Part shown: positions 22,026-34,582 of the stretch, one piece after another | How positions within the stretch are numbered: the first letter of the stretch is position 1 | How the letters are laid out: every line of letters begins with the position of its first letter | DNA from: Isoetes taiwanensis | Lineage: Eukaryota > Streptophyta > Lycopodiopsida > Isoetales > Isoetaceae | Direction: 5' to 3' | Assembly (NCBI GenBank): GCA_021234155.1 | Contig: JAJEKV010000159.1 | Coordinates: 184,001 to 248,000 of the forward strand | DNA length: 64,000 nucleotides | Translations under genes and position numbers: made by a program | Notes under the pieces: model-generated | What the model was told of the DNA's origin: nothing | The model's database searches: none | What the model saw: only the letters and a program-made list of their open reading frames with translations

Positions 22026-25000
22026 AACCCTTGCAATAAATGTTCGCGGCAGTTATTATGGCGCGGTACGAAATTTTTTAAAGCAGTTATTATTTCCAGT
22101 TCACAATCCCTTTCCAACTTTTCCAGCTTTTCTGTCTCTCATTCGAACTTCGAACTTCGTAAGCGCTCAACTCGCTGAATCGTTTCAATCGCTCGAACTG
22201 CTTGCTTTTCGATCTATCCGCTTTCGCTTCCGAACTATCGCTTTTTCGCCGAAACTATCCGCACCGCTTCAATCTATCGTGGCGCTTCAATCTTTTGCAT
22301 GCAATCGCTTCAATCTCAATGGGCGCTTCAATCCGCATAACTGCAGATCGAAGCCTCTTTTTCGGCTTCTATATGCTTTAAACTCGGCTTCTATATGCTT
22401 TAAACTTCGGCTTTTTTTCTGAAGCTTTTCGGCTTCTACAATCATCCGCTTTAGGGTTTTCGCCTCAAAGGTGTTTTCGCTCAAAGGTTTGTAGGCTTTT
22501 TGGTTTTTGGTTTTTCGGCTCTTGACTTTGGTTTTTTGTTTAAAGCTTCTGTCCTCCAAATCATCTGCTTTTTGTGTTAAAGATTTTTTCTGGCTTTAAG
22601 GCTCAAATCATCTCGAATCAAATCATCTGCTATTGGTTTTCGATCTTTTGGTTTCGCCGAAGTCGAGGCTCAATTCTTTACCACAAATAGGTTAGTATGT
22701 CTCATTCTTTACATAAATAGGTACGTAACACAAATAGGTTAGTATCTCTCATTCTTTTAGTTATTTTACGTAAAAGGTATTTTACATGCATCGAGATATT
22801 TACCACGCTTAATTTAATCGGTTAATCGGTTACTTTTTTACATGAATCGTAATATCCCGCTTCTATGATCTTGTTCTCGTGGATCTTGCCTATATGATCT
22901 GCTCTTATTCTATTTCACTAGCTCTTCCTCTATCAAGGTTCTAATTAATGATCTAAAATAATGAAGTTATTCTATTTCACGAAGCTCTTCCTCTATTCTG
23001 TTTCTAATTAATGATCATAATTCAAGTAAATAATGATCATAATTTGAAGTAAATAATGATCATAGATCATATCCGCTCTATGATCTTGCTCTATGATCTA
23101 TATGATCATAGATCATAGATCTTCACTAGCTCTTCCTCTATCCGCTCCTAAATAATGAACTAAAACAATGAACTAAACAATGAACTAATAATCGGCTTTA
23201 TATTTTGAATTTCGTGATTCCGTGATTACCGTTTATGCATTTTGTTAGAATAATATGTTGGAATAATAGAAATCACATGGCGCATTTCTATTTTTGGGTT
23301 ACGCTTTTCCACTAGGTTAATCAAAATCGCCAGCGCGTTTTAGTTTGGCATTTCAATTTCATACGGCTCTATACAAATCGCCAAAGGTAGCGTGTGAAAT
23401 AGATCCGTGCTAATTACTTTCTCTCTTCTAGTGCCATGGATTTTCCTTATGCATGGACACACCGGCTGGTTCAAATACACTGGCCGGTTCTAGTTCCCCG
23501 GATCGACCATCAACTCGGACCCCATGAAGATATTACTTGAGTGTGTTTGTTCAAAACGTTCAAAGAGAGTTGGAGAATCCATTAGGCGACTGTGCTCGAG
23601 GGCCATGGGTACACTTCCATCGCATCTATGGACATATCGGACTCCTCATGCTCTTAGTAAGGCTCATGCCAACAAATAAGTACAAGGATTTGATTTATAG
23701 TATCGTGGATCGATACAACACTGTTTGGAGACTTCGACATCCTCGGGAAAGATGAGGATCCCGTCATATCGTGGTGGTTCAGGTGGGACTTCTTGCGGAT
23801 TGGGGTGATGAAGTGGGACTGTCGACATATTGTAGAGATAGAAAGAATTGGCGCTGGCGCATTTTTGGAGAAGAAGAAATGTACATAACTTTTTGGAATA
23901 TGAATACAAACTTCGCTGGCGCAATTTTGCACTATACTTTTTGTCATTAGTTTATTTTTTTTTATATGCAATGTCGAAAACATTGAATCTGTGATGCCCT
24001 CCGGCCCGGTATGACCAACCCCAAGAAACTACATATTTTCATTAATGTGTAGTTTTATGGGGTTGATATGATCGGCTAAAGAGCATCAAAGAATACAAAG
24101 TTCACAACATCACGCCAGATGATATGATATATTCTTTTTTTTTGAATATCCAAATATACATACCTTTTTTTTTGACGTTCTTTTGGCCATGCTACAAATG
24201 TGCCCACGCTTTCACCAACTCAGACGCCACCGGGATGTCTTCTTGGAAGAGCCTCATCTTCATAATTGCGCTTTAGAATAGAAATCTTACGTAAACTTGT
24301 TCCAAGAGGAACACCATGACACATAGAACTTGATTCAAATCTTCGATTTTACACAATCCTACTCTACGCTTCAAGTTTGTTTGTTAAAAGATAGCATTCT
24401 TCTCCCAACTATCGATAAAGAACCGAATGCATTGTAAAAATAGAGGACGAAAAAATTGAGAACAAGAGAATGCATTCTAATTCACCATAGGTCACAGACA
24501 TCGAATGGGAATTGAAGGCTCTCGATCGAATGGATTGAAGGCGCCTCGATCGATCGAATGGGATCGAACGGATCTTGGGCCTCGATAGTCGATTGTTCTT
24601 AGGCCCGATACTAGGAATGATCTTGGGCCTCGATAGTAGGTGGCGATTAGGTGGTAGTAGATTGCCACATATGCGTTTCTTGAAATTAATAATTAATTGT
24701 TATCTTGAAATTGCACTAAAAAGAAAAAACACAATTTAAATTTGTAAATGAGCCGGACGGCGGTTAATTAAATGGTATAAATTTAAAAAGGACGCCAATT
24801 TGAATTCTGATTTGTAAATCGGCCGGCCTAGATTATGAACGCATACATATAAGTTTAAACCAAAACCCCGCCTCTTACTATCCCTTGCGACTATGGCGTC
24901 TAGAGGATGCCTAGAGGATCGGCCGCGTCACGAGGCCGGTAGAGGTGGGCGACATTAAAGCACAAATCCCAAGCCCGGAGGTGCTGAACAAGCGTAAAGT

Positions 25001-25500
25001 TTTGATCCAACAAGCGCCTCGTAATTGATCTGCTTTTTGTTTTGTAATTGATTTCTCGTGTCTCTTTTATTGTTAGGTTTCTAGGATGTTTTTTCAACCA
25101 AAGGTATTTTCCGTGTATGCGTGTCTCGCGTATTGTGTCTACCTTTCATATTGTTTTACGTGTCATTTCTAACGCTTCTACTACCTTGTTTTGTGTGTTT
25201 TTGTTATAATCTTCTCCTTTACTCCGATATGTTTTTGTTGGAACAATTATCCATTTTGTATAATGTAGACCGTGGAAGTCTTTACTTCACAGATTCTCCG
25301 CTTCTTTTGACAAGTCTTTTTTGTAGCCTAGTATGTCTCTTATAAAAGAGAAGTGTCCTCAGAGGTCCCCTCTTAAGAACGCTTTCGGCTGCCGATTTAT
25401 AATTATGAGTGGTTTTGGTTGTGTAATGCGCTACTTTCCTGTGTACAATTTATGTTTTGAAAGTAAAGGCGTTTATGAAAACGCTTCGGCGATTTCATTA
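22026..25500. other. E2 interior, mostly non-coding
   Basis: 22100-22460 has recurrent CGCTTCAATC and GGCTTCTATATGCTTTAAAC units; the minus frame at 22287-22559 is Lys-rich and probably reflects these repeats. 23030-23115 is rich in ATGATCATAGATCAT palindromes. 23845 and 23910 carry the motif GGCGCTGGCGC, seen again at 26.7-29.0 kb. 24510-24640 repeats TCTTGGGCCTCGATAG. The plus frame at 23537-23755 (NPLGDCARGPWVHFHR) may be a coding relic, unidentified. Confidence 0.4.
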
Positions 25501-25509
25501 CTCACCACA

Positions 25510-26570
25510 TGATTGTAACTTTCAGGATCTTCTAAAAATGTGAAAAGAAAAGCAAGAACATCTGCACAGGGTCCAGGGACATCTGCACAGAAAAAACCAA
25601 GAACGGATGAAGATGTATCGATTCTGATTTTGCACACGCTAGACCATTGACGATACGATCAAAATAATGAAGGCTCGTAGAGCCTCCATGTCCGAAAGAA
25701 GATCTACCGTGAGGGCTCGAATGGTATGTGGAGATCTTCAAGACTAAATTTTAAAGACAGATCTGATTTTCATGTCTAGAGTTAAGGAAACAGATCAAAT
25801 GAAGAAACAAGGTATTCTGATCACATGCGAAGAACAGGACGATTCTTACTGTTCCGTATTACTTGAAGCGGGTCAGAAAAATAAAAAAGTATTGAAGAAG
25901 TTAAATTACTGCAGTGCTAGTTCCTTTAAAGAGACTGCCCTAAGAACGGATGAGGCCGAGATAACCTCTTCAAATTTGGTCGGGTCGCATGATCTATTGA
26001 CACCAAAAAAATATGTGAAGGTCTCTCACCGTGAGAAAGAGCAATCGATACAAAGGCCGTCACGGCTAGTCTGCACCTACAAGCTTTAAAAGAGAAGGAA
26101 GATGCAAGTTCTAGAGCCGGAAACACCGGCGTTCTAGGCATTACGGATATGACTAGTGATGATGACAAAGGCGAGACGGTTAGAGGCCATGAGCAAACTC
26201 AAAAAATATGTCGACAAGTATCCATCCGGCCTTAGCTTCAAGAGATCCTATCCATGTCGCACGGGCTTTTCAGGGTCCACGAAGGCTATGTTTGTCGGCC
26301 AGAAGATTTGACAAGCAAAGACGCAATGGAAATAGTCGACAAAGATGATAGAAAACCCGGGGCGAAGTGCCAATGCCTTTAGCAGATGTGGTGCCTTTTG
26401 ATATGAAGACGAAGAAGGTGTTGATATGGAATAAACTTGAAGATTTAACCGGCAACCTCGATATTCACTTCATGATAATAGATGGCCGCATCGCTGGAGG
26501 CGCTAAAGGTTTTGATCGGGCAAGCACAAAAACCGGAAATCGGTTATTCTATAGACCAGATTGATCCGAA
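25510..26570 (+). pseudogene. Unidentified E2 coding relic A
   Basis: Coding-like sequence in shifting plus frames: KNVKRKARTSAQGPGTSAQ (about 25.53 kb), MSRVKETDQMKKQGILIT (25772) and MTSDDDKGETVRGHEQ (about 26.15 kb). Further on come VHEGYVCRPEDLTSKDAME (about 26.28 kb) and MKTKKVLIWNKLEDLTGN (26403). Charged and Lys-rich, with no domain recognised. The number of frame changes indicates a dead gene; its location suggests an accessory transposon protein. Confidence 0.35.
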
Positions 26571-26715
26571 ATTGCCGATTCCTCGATGGCTCCACAAACG
26601 GCAGCGGTAATTAGCCAAAATCGGTAGCTTATCAATGACATGGGAAAGACATTCCCCGTACAAAGGTATTTTATGTTCCACACATAAGCGTTCCAAATCA
26701 AGGGGCGTTTTAAGC

Positions 26716-26960
26716 TAATCACGTATTTACAAAGAAACGCTGGCGCCGATTTCTTCATATGGTCTGCGATTTTCTAAATACGTGATTAGCAAAACGCCGC
26801 GCGGCTTTATGTTTTTATTTTTTGTGACGGATTTACAAGAAACGCCGCCGGCGCCAATTCTTCATCATGAAGAAATCGCGCCAGCGCCGCTTCTTGTAAA
26901 TACGTGATTAATCTAAAACGCTGGCGGGCGCGTTTTATATTGTTACTTTCACGACTGCTT
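26716..26960. repeat. Inverted GC-rich hairpin repeats in E2
   Basis: 26831-26865 and 26867-26906 are nearly complementary, forming a hairpin of about 76 nt with an arm of about 35 bp (ATTTACAAGAA...TTCTTCAT). A third copy of the arm is at 26720-26758 in direct orientation to the first, and a partial one at 26774-26800. Each arm carries the core GCGCCAGCGCC or its complement, which is scattered elsewhere in E2. Confidence 0.8.
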
Positions 26961-26999
26961 ATTTTTTTTATCTAACGGCCCATATTTTGCAAAATATGT

Positions 27000-28960
27000 A
27001 TGTGGAGCGATTCGCGGCGCCAGAACCAATGGATCGAATATGGAAACCAATGCCGACTGCATAAAGGCAATCTAAGAGTGCCGAATTCAAATTACTAGAA
27101 AGGACACTGTGGCCAAACCATAATACGCGACAAGAACAAGGCCACTAGATCAAAGAAGAAAAAGGGGATGCACAAGCCGGCACGTAAGAGCAAACGGTGC
27201 GCCAAAGGATGCCTCGCAAGATTATTTTTCTTGACCGTGTATGGGAAAAGTGGAACTAATTTTGGGACGCCTATTCGAAAAAAAGTTGCCGTTCGTATGG
27301 CGTTTCCTCCAAGATACGCCTATTTTTTGATATAGGTATCACGTAAATGAGAAAGGCACAAGGATTGATGATGCGTAATTAATCTGTTCTAGATAGTTGC
27401 ATCGTAAAGGAAGTTATCTACAAGAAAACGCTCTGCAAAGAAAGCACTTGACATCTTTTCAAGATGCATGCGAATCGATAAAAGAATATGAAAGTCCCGA
27501 AAAAGCCAAGCAGGTGAAGAACCGCAAAGGCTCTCGGGAGACATGATGTTATCGAGATAGGCTTAATGCAAAAGTACAACGATCTAATGATGACATTAAG
27601 AAATATGTATTTTGGTCAAAAGATTTTGTGAAGCAAAGAAAAGGCTTAAGAATGTGGCAACTCTTAAGGGATTCACACGAAAAGTTGCGTCGACCTAAAA
27701 AGAAAAGTTGCTTTGGTGAAGAAGACGGCAAGAGACGAGTCTCCTTTTTCTATAAGGTGTCCACCGGTTATAAGTGTGCCATGCCGAGGTAGGTGAAGGG
27801 CCAACCCATCACTCTATTTGTTCTTGATAGCGTGGCACGAGATGGACACGATGATTACGCACCTTCTTCAACACATGCGGTGGTTTGACGACCGAGATGC
27901 ATTATACTATCGTGGACAGTTTACCACTCAGACATTTCCCTACGATATGCACTAGCCGCCGCAAATGATGTCGAATGCATTAAAGTGATGAGGCAAGCAA
28001 GAATGATAGATGAAAACAAAGATAGTGAGTTTAGTACCGAAAAGTAAGATCTCACATGTGCTAGTCCTTATGATAGCCATTATGGATGATAAAGAATATG
28101 AAAGACTCAAGGGGAAACCGGAAGGTGAGAAGATTGCTTGGCAAAGCTATCGCTAGATGAACCCCTATTGAAGAATGTTTTTATGTCGAATCCAATTCGC
28201 GAAGACAAAGGAAAGGGACCGCAGATGTGGATGTGGACCCGGACGAAGAGGAAGAGGAAGAGGAAGAAGAAAACTGGTCGACCAATCCTTAATTCACCAA
28301 TCAAGTATGAGCTACCGACTACATAAGGGGAGGCTGAATAAGCACGGGTTTTCTTTGGCCCTTCGAAGTTTTCTCGATTGAAGCCTTCTCACCGTTAGAG
28401 TCTACGTGTTGGGAGTTTCATGTTGGAGGTTATGTCGGGCGAAGCTCAAGCTAGCTAGGAAATGCCAAAGTGTGGTCTCGATGGTCAAGCCAAGGACTTC
28501 CTCGATATTTTTTTCGAGAAAGTGCTAGAGGTGGCACCTAGGGGTCCGCTAGGTAGTGCAAAAAAATAAAGCTTCCAGCTCTAAGTCCAAATTTTTACCC
28601 GCAGATCCGGGTCAGCAGAGCGGAAGAAATGAGAAAGCATATAGAGGGCATAAGGAAGAATATCGACAAGCAACAGCCTTTAACTATGCGTCCAGAGCGT
28701 GCCTATCCTTCCAATCACATTGGAAAATCCGACGTAAGTGGATGTAGGTAACGCAAACGGCAAGACAAAATCCTAGATGATACAAAGGATTCGAAAAGCT
28801 CGAGTCGTTAGCATAAAGAGTAATGAAGTATCAACCATAGTTCAAACACTAAGTGATGTGGTTTACACTTCCTCGCGTAATCAAGACACCGAGAGTAAGC
28901 TCATCATTGGCGGATGTTGAACAGGGAACCGTAAAGGTATGTTATTCAAACAATGAAAAT
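27000..28960 (+). pseudogene. Unidentified E2 coding relic B
   Basis: Traces in plus frames include PITLFVLDSVARDGHDDYA (about 27.8 kb), LRYALAAANDVECIKVM then RQARMIDENKD (about 27.94-28.02 kb), and an acidic run near 28.25 kb (DVDVDPDEEEEEEEEENW in one frame). Acidic runs next to Lys-rich regions are common in transposon accessory proteins, but I recognise no domain. Stops and frameshifts are abundant. Confidence 0.3.
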
Positions 28961-29060
28961 CGCCCAGCGCCGATCAATTCTTCAAACAGACTGAAAATCG
29001 CCAGCGCCGATTTCAATTATTCCAACAGACTGAAAATCGCCAGCCAAGCCGCGATTTCAA
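28954..29060. repeat. Three tandem units with GCCAGCGCCGAT core
   Basis: Three consecutive units of about 38 bp: CAGACTGAAAATCGCCAGCG, then CCGATTTCAATTATTCCAA. They share the E2 GC-rich core of the hairpin region at 26.7-26.9 kb. Confidence 0.85.
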
Positions 29061-29179
29061 TTTTCTTTTCCTTGTCTCACAAGTGTGTGCTTTATTATTA
29101 CGCACCTAATCCGGTTTCCTCCAAAATTCTGTGTTCGATTTGAATGGAGTGCTCGCAAAAACGTTACCTAAAAGCACAA

Positions 29180-29740
29180 TTTCCTTTATCATGGTATGCA
29201 CGTAAACCATTTGAGACATATACTGAAATGGGTATATCCAACGGCCGTATCCGCGAAGGAGATGTTAGACCAAGCTTTTTTTTATTTCACAGTGCAATTT
29301 GGTCGCCGATGGAGAATAGAAATATACAGAAGTTTTGAGAGTAGTTCCCGAAGTTACATGAGATTGGGCATCCGTTTGGGATCGAGCAAATGTAAGTCAT
29401 TCAATAACCCAAAGGATCCTACAAAAAAAAAATATTTGTGAAATGCTTGAGCGACATGATGGATGACTTGGGCGTTCTCGAGGAGAAGGAAGACATCATT
29501 ATAGTTGATGATGACGCCTTGAAGTGTTGCTTCAATCAGTCACAGTCACTAAATCCACCATCCTATCATCCTGAGGATTTTGAAAAAGATGACTTCCTGC
29601 TTCGTTTTGTCAGCATCTTGCACGAAATATCTACAGGAAAAAAGGTCGAAGAGATACAAACACTATACCCGCAACTTAATCGGACAGGGGAAATTGACAG
29701 GGACCTAGAGAAGATCGTTCTAGAAAGGGAACTTTTTTGA
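29180..29740 (+). pseudogene. Unidentified E2 coding relic C (intact 3' ORF)
   Basis: The frame 29438-29740 is open for 100 codons (MKCLSDMMDDLGVLEEKED ... LEKIVLERELF) and ends in TGA just before an AT dinucleotide repeat. It looks like the acidic C-terminal part of a protein; the preceding frame 29196-29425 (KEMLDQAFFYFTVQFGRRW) may be its upstream exon, shifted by one base. No family is recognised. It lies about 0.9 kb from the right TIR of E2. Confidence 0.35.
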
Positions 29741-30620
29741 TATATATATATATGTATACAGGAAATACACTTTCCAATAAGTTTTGAATATGAAATATAC
29801 TTTACACCAAACTCTTTCGAATATATATTGTGTTCTTATATCAGCATTATTGGTTCTCGGTAATGCATTGTTGTTTTTTATATTACGTGTATGGTTTGCT
29901 ATACTTGCAATAATTTGTATGTATATACCGTCAATAATTTAGGTGTCTATAAATACGTATGCATGAAATTGGCAAACCATCGGCTTCGGCTTCCGCCTTC
30001 TGCTTGTTATTATGGCACATTCTATTACCTGCCAGATGAACCACGCAGACCTCTGCAGGTGCCGCGAGCTAGAAATAGAACTTCAGGACTGGCTTGATGT
30101 CGTTGCTATGAATCCCGGCCCGGCCCGCTTATCCTGATCCCTTTGATGTTGTAATCCATCTTATATGGAATCCGAGCATGGTTTGTTCATGATCGAAAGG
30201 ATCTCGGCACCGACCGGCGCAAATACCGTCGGCGATGATTCGGATTAGTTTTAAAGTTTATGTTCCACTATAATACGTTATTTATGAAAATAAAATGCCA
30301 CCACGCCGCCGATTTGACCCCTGAAAATCAATCGTTCAGAAAGCAACTTGCTTTTGTCGTTATTTATTCGTAAAACACTACAATTTCAATGTTTAGATTT
30401 CATTGTCGCCGGGTGATTGTGCGAATTAATAAGCAATTTCCTACTTTTATATTGCCAACATTCTTTCATAATATGGGTCATTTGGACCTAATATTTGGAT
30501 GCCCTTGCATTTCAACATAAAATGCATCTTCCTAGCCCTAAAATGAACTCAAAGGTGCAAAAGTGTGGTTAATTCAATATAATGGTCAATAAATAGCTTA
30601 TACGGGCATGATTTTGGAAT
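29741..30620. other. E2 right interior, no gene seen
   Basis: AT-rich sequence with a TA repeat at 29740-29755. No coding signal noticed. Confidence 0.5.
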
Positions 30621-30652
30621 AGACATAATCCCAATTTAATTGAATGATGGTT
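30621..30652 (-). repeat. E2 right terminal inverted repeat (32 bp)
   Basis: Reverse complement of 18348-18379, followed by TATC, the target duplication. Confidence 0.9.
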
Positions 30653-30656
30653 TATC

Positions 30657-32900
30657 CCCTAGTGCATCTATGTATATTCCAAACGAGTTGGGGATAGCGG
30701 GCATCCCCTCGCTTCACACCTCGTGTCACATATTATCGGTACCGTCCTTCCCCGCTCCATCTTTGCATACACCTTGTGGTACAGGTTTGCGATCGATCCT
30801 ACCATGCTTCTGGGGCTTGCATATCCATTAGTCTTTTTAGCGCCTTCTCTCGATCGATTGTATCGAGCGCTTCAAAATCTACAAAGCAAAGATTATTTTT
30901 TTTTTCCATGCGCTTTGTTACGCTCTATTAGTATCCGAAGGGTCACGAGATGATCTCTGTGGTTGAGTGCTGCAGTGCGAACCCGGCTTGCCCTTTGTGC
31001 TCTCACATTTCCTTCCTTCCGCCCATTTCTTTAGTTTGTTATCCGGTACCTTTCCAAACCATTTTGCGAAAATCGAAAGCTTACCATTATCGTCCCTATA
31101 GTTCCACGGATCTTTTCTATTCCCTCGCCTTATGTAGGGGTATGACTCGTTGTATGTCCATCCGTCTGAGCCCCAGTATGTATGATGCCGGTAAAAATGT
31201 TCACTACACATGCGCTTATTTCGTCTGCCAAGATTTCGAATTCCACGGTCGGTCAGATAAATCTGGTGCTTTGTGATTAGCCATTTTGTTTAGGGCTAAC
31301 ATTACTTCCAACATATTGAAGCATGGTTTGTCCGGGTCATCTTTGTCATTGGTATTGGTGCCGGTGGCCCTGTCTTATATAATTTGTCCGGATATGTCTC
31401 CCATCCCTCGGTTCCAATGTCATCTTGTTAGTCCCTTGCTTTTACATTGCTACCCCCCTCCTTTGTTTTGAATCCTTTCCCTGAATCTTGGGGCTGTTTT
31501 CTCAAAGAAGCCCATGTACCATTGGTCTTTGTAGCGGGTTGTCGTATCTTTTCTTCTTTAGTAACCTTATGTATCTTTTTGCCTTCTCTTCTCGGTATGT
31601 CTCCCTCCTTATGCTTTCTTAATTTCCTCTTGTGTTCTCTCGCACTTTTCGTCATCATACCATCTTTGAAGCTCACGAATGCTCAGTTCTTCCTAATTTT
31701 GATCCCTTCTCCCAAACACATCCTCTTTGCTACCCTTATCATTATGTCATTGAGGGTATTCCCATTGTCAATTGCATTGTGTTCCCCATTCCCATTTTCC
31801 CATTTCATCCTTGATCATTTGGGTAAAGGTTTTACCAGCGTTACCTTTCCGGAATTGAATTCTTACCACATCTTTGTTATCCTTCTTTATTTACATTGCC
31901 ATCCTTTTGTGGCGTCTCATCCAATCTAAATGTTGGTTTGATGGGTCTATGGCTTTCCCTTTTTCCCGGTCGGCCATTCGTAGCATTAGCCCTTCTACCT
32001 TTTACTGTTTGCTTGGTGGTTCAAAATTATATAATCCACTATGCTCTTACCATGTGAGTTTGGCTCGTAAAACCTCCCGTCCCCTCCATCTTTTTCGTTA
32101 CCATTAGCTATGATCCACCCATTGCCGTCGCGGAACTTCCGGCAATAGCTCACCTAGCGTTGACCTCGGCCTTATCTTACGTATCCTACGCCATTCCACA
32201 TTGTCCTCGCCGGTGTACACTTTCTCGACCATCTTTCTCATCCGCGTGCGTAATTTGTGCTTGTTCACTGTGCAGTTCTACGGCATTTAGATCTCCCTAC
32301 TATAATCATTGGTCCTTGTCCTTTCCATTTTCGTTATGTTTTCTCCCGCCTTCAACAATTCCAAATTTTATCGCATTTGTTTGGTAATATGCAATTATCG
32401 GAACTACCTTTGTTTGTTTTTCAATTGAATATTCAAAACCATATATCTTTTTATTGATATCCGAATGTAACATACATGCATTGTGAGCGCTATTCTTTAT
32501 ATAACAAGCCGACCACTCCCTCCCCTTTCTTGAAATCCCCTGTCTTTCCAACATGTAAACAATTTGGTACCCTTCCTCCTCGGTAGCCTTTTAGTGTTAT
32601 GCTCCCATGTCTACGCCAAAACATATTATGTCACAACAGGCACCTTCCAGTCTTTCTCCATCATCCCATGGGTACCCTGCAGTTCGATTACCATAATGTC
32701 GTCGTCTTTTTTCCGAGGTTGCTCCCCATGTCTCCATCGCCCATTCCCCATTCTCCTTGGCCCCCATTTTCATTGTCGGTTGGCCCTTCGAGCCCCTCAT
32801 GATTTGTTAAACTCTTCGTTTCCCGGTTTCGCTTCCCCTATTGCTCATTCGGCTCCCATCTCTGGTGATTGTTCTTAGTGCCTCTCTCGCGTTACCGTTC
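30657..32900 (-). mobile_element. LINE, 5' part of ORF2 (endonuclease to RT motifs A and B)
   Basis: The minus strand near 30.85-30.89 kb reads LCFVDFEALDTIDREKA, the palm motif A region of non-LTR reverse transcriptase. Near 30.70 kb GVKRG and CPLSPT match motif B, separated by a 2-nt shift. Near 31.12 kb GNRKDPWNYR, then KVPDNKLKKWAEG, is the segment that precedes the fingers in LINE ORF2. Upstream to 32.9 kb many stops interrupt what should be the endonuclease domain. The sequence continues across E2 into 18347. Heavily mutated, not active. Confidence 0.75.
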
Positions 32901-33865
32901 TCTTGCATCATTTGTATGGATTTCCGCGAGATGTGAATTTTCCTTCTCTGTTCCCGTTGGTTTTGCTACCCCTGCAACCCCTTAAAGTCTGCTCCTGCGG
33001 TTGAGTCCCTTGCTCTCTTACCCTTTTGTGTATGTATACCTTGCCATTCTTGACCCCTGCTTGTATCCCTGCTTGGTTCAGTTCCCTGGCTTTGGCCAAT
33101 TCCCTGTGTAGCCCCTGTCTACGCATCCTTTGTTAATGCCTCTGTACTTTGATTCCATTCCTCAACTGGATCCCATCAGTAAGATCCTCTCCTTGGTTGC
33201 CATGTCCCTCAATGTCAGGTTTATGTGCCTCGATCTCCCCCTCCATTGGCCGGATCGGAGGGCTTTGACGATGACGCCCCTGTGTTCCTTGAACACCGTC
33301 TCTATCACTTCTGCAGTAACTCGATATATATCCTCATTAGGCCTCTCTGCTATCCCAATTAGCCCTAACATCATGTTTAATCTTATTACGCTCCTCATAT
33401 TCCAATAAATGTGGTTTTATCCTATCATATGACTCCCCATGCATCCAAACTCAACATTTGATTTCTCTAATTCAACCAACCTTTGCTGGGATCTTTGCTT
33501 TCTCCTCTTGATCTCGTCCATTCTCATTTGCATTTCCTCGTTCATCTTCTCCACCCCTCCTACTCTCACGTCCATGCTAGTGATGGCTGCTTTATTCTTT
33601 GTTACAAGTCTCGGTAATCGCGTTGAGTGCATCCAGGTTCGGGATCTTTGCCTCTAGCCGCTTATCCATTTTGTGCCAAAAGTCCCTAAGGTCTTGTTGG
33701 CTCCACCGGGAACTCTTCTGCCGCCTCAATCTCCTCTGGCTGGCTCTGATTGATGCTATCGGCCATAAGCCCTCGTTTGCAAGAGAATCCGGGTGCGAGA
33801 AAGACTTTAAGCGGTCGTTCGTGCTGACTCTTGCTTGTGGAATAACCGCCGCTTCCCCCTAAGAC
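32901..33865 (-). pseudogene. LINE ORF1 relic
   Basis: From 5' to 3' on the minus strand: a charged coiled-coil-like segment (KMNEEMQMRMDEIKRRKQR, about 33.5 kb), then IYRVTAEVIETVF and GQWRGRSRHINLTLRDMAT (about 33.2-33.35 kb). After these come RELAKARELNQAGIQAG and KNGKVYIHKRV (about 33.0-33.1 kb). Coiled coil followed by an RRM-like domain is the usual ORF1 layout. Stops separate the segments. It lies directly 5' of the ORF2 relic. Confidence 0.65.
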
Positions 33866-34264
33866 TATATATATTTTCTTTGCTTCCTAAACGGTATTTT
33901 TATTGGCGACATCGCTTCGATTTGAATTTCAAATTTTAAAATTCAAAATTCAAAAGGCCCTAATTAGTTTTGCCCGTCCCTTTTATTGTCACTCAGTTCT
34001 TTTCGTCCGTTGCCCAAGGTTGATCCTCTCGGGTTTCTCGAGTCTGAGTGGTTGGGTAGATGCTTGTCTGTATTGATTGCGCTAGTATTTTTGTGGTTCT
34101 GTGTTCCTGTATTTCTGTGCATGTATCGTTCTGTTGTGCTGTGCTCGTGCTCCTTAGTCTGTGGTGGGGGGTAAACCCCCCCTTGTCCATACTTTTCCCC
34201 GTGTCCCGGTGTTTAGCTTTAGATCACAGGGTATTCTTCATACATATATTGTACCGTTAGTTAT

Positions 34265-34582
34265 ATTGAGTTTTTAGTGGTCCGGGTTACCAGTTGGTGG
34301 GTCTTGCCCTCGCTATCCTGGTGTACGGCGGAGGCTTGGCCTCACTGTCCCGTATCTTGTTCCCGTCCACCTTTTACTCTGTGTTGCCATACATCAGTAA
34401 TTCAGTAATTGAGGTATTCTTCATACCCCGCTGTACAAGTCATATGCCGTTCTCCATGTGTTGATGAGTTTATGGTGGTCCGGGTTACCAGTTGGTGGGT
34501 CTAGCCCTCGCTATCCTGGTATGCGAGGCATAGGCATAACTCTCTGTCCCGTATCTTGCCCCGGTCGCCTTTTACTCAAATC
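34265..34582. repeat. Two tandem units in the LINE 5' region
   Basis: GTGGTCCGGGTTACCAGTTG followed by GTGGGTCTTGCCCTCGCTATCC occurs at about 34278 and again at about 34475. The units also share TGTCCCGTATCTTG and CCTTTTACTC and are spaced about 197 bp. Tandem repeats in a LINE 5' UTR can serve as an internal promoter; that role is inference. Confidence 0.8.

Larger units (their letters stand above)
18348..30652. mobile_element. TIR DNA transposon E2 (12.3 kb) nested in the LINE
   Basis: Both ends begin AACCATCATTCAATTAAATT when read inward. The match is perfect for about 32 bp (18348-18379 against 30621-30652) and degrades after that. TATC flanks both sides (18344-18347 and 30653-30656), a 4-bp target duplication. 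Removing E2 and one TATC rejoins the LINE reverse transcriptase frame apart from about 1 bp, so the insertion point is precise. E2 carries a DUF7869-like transposase relic at its left side (minus strand) and decayed plus-strand coding regions at 25.5-29.7 kb. The near-identical TIRs suggest it is younger than the genes inside look. Confidence 0.85.
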
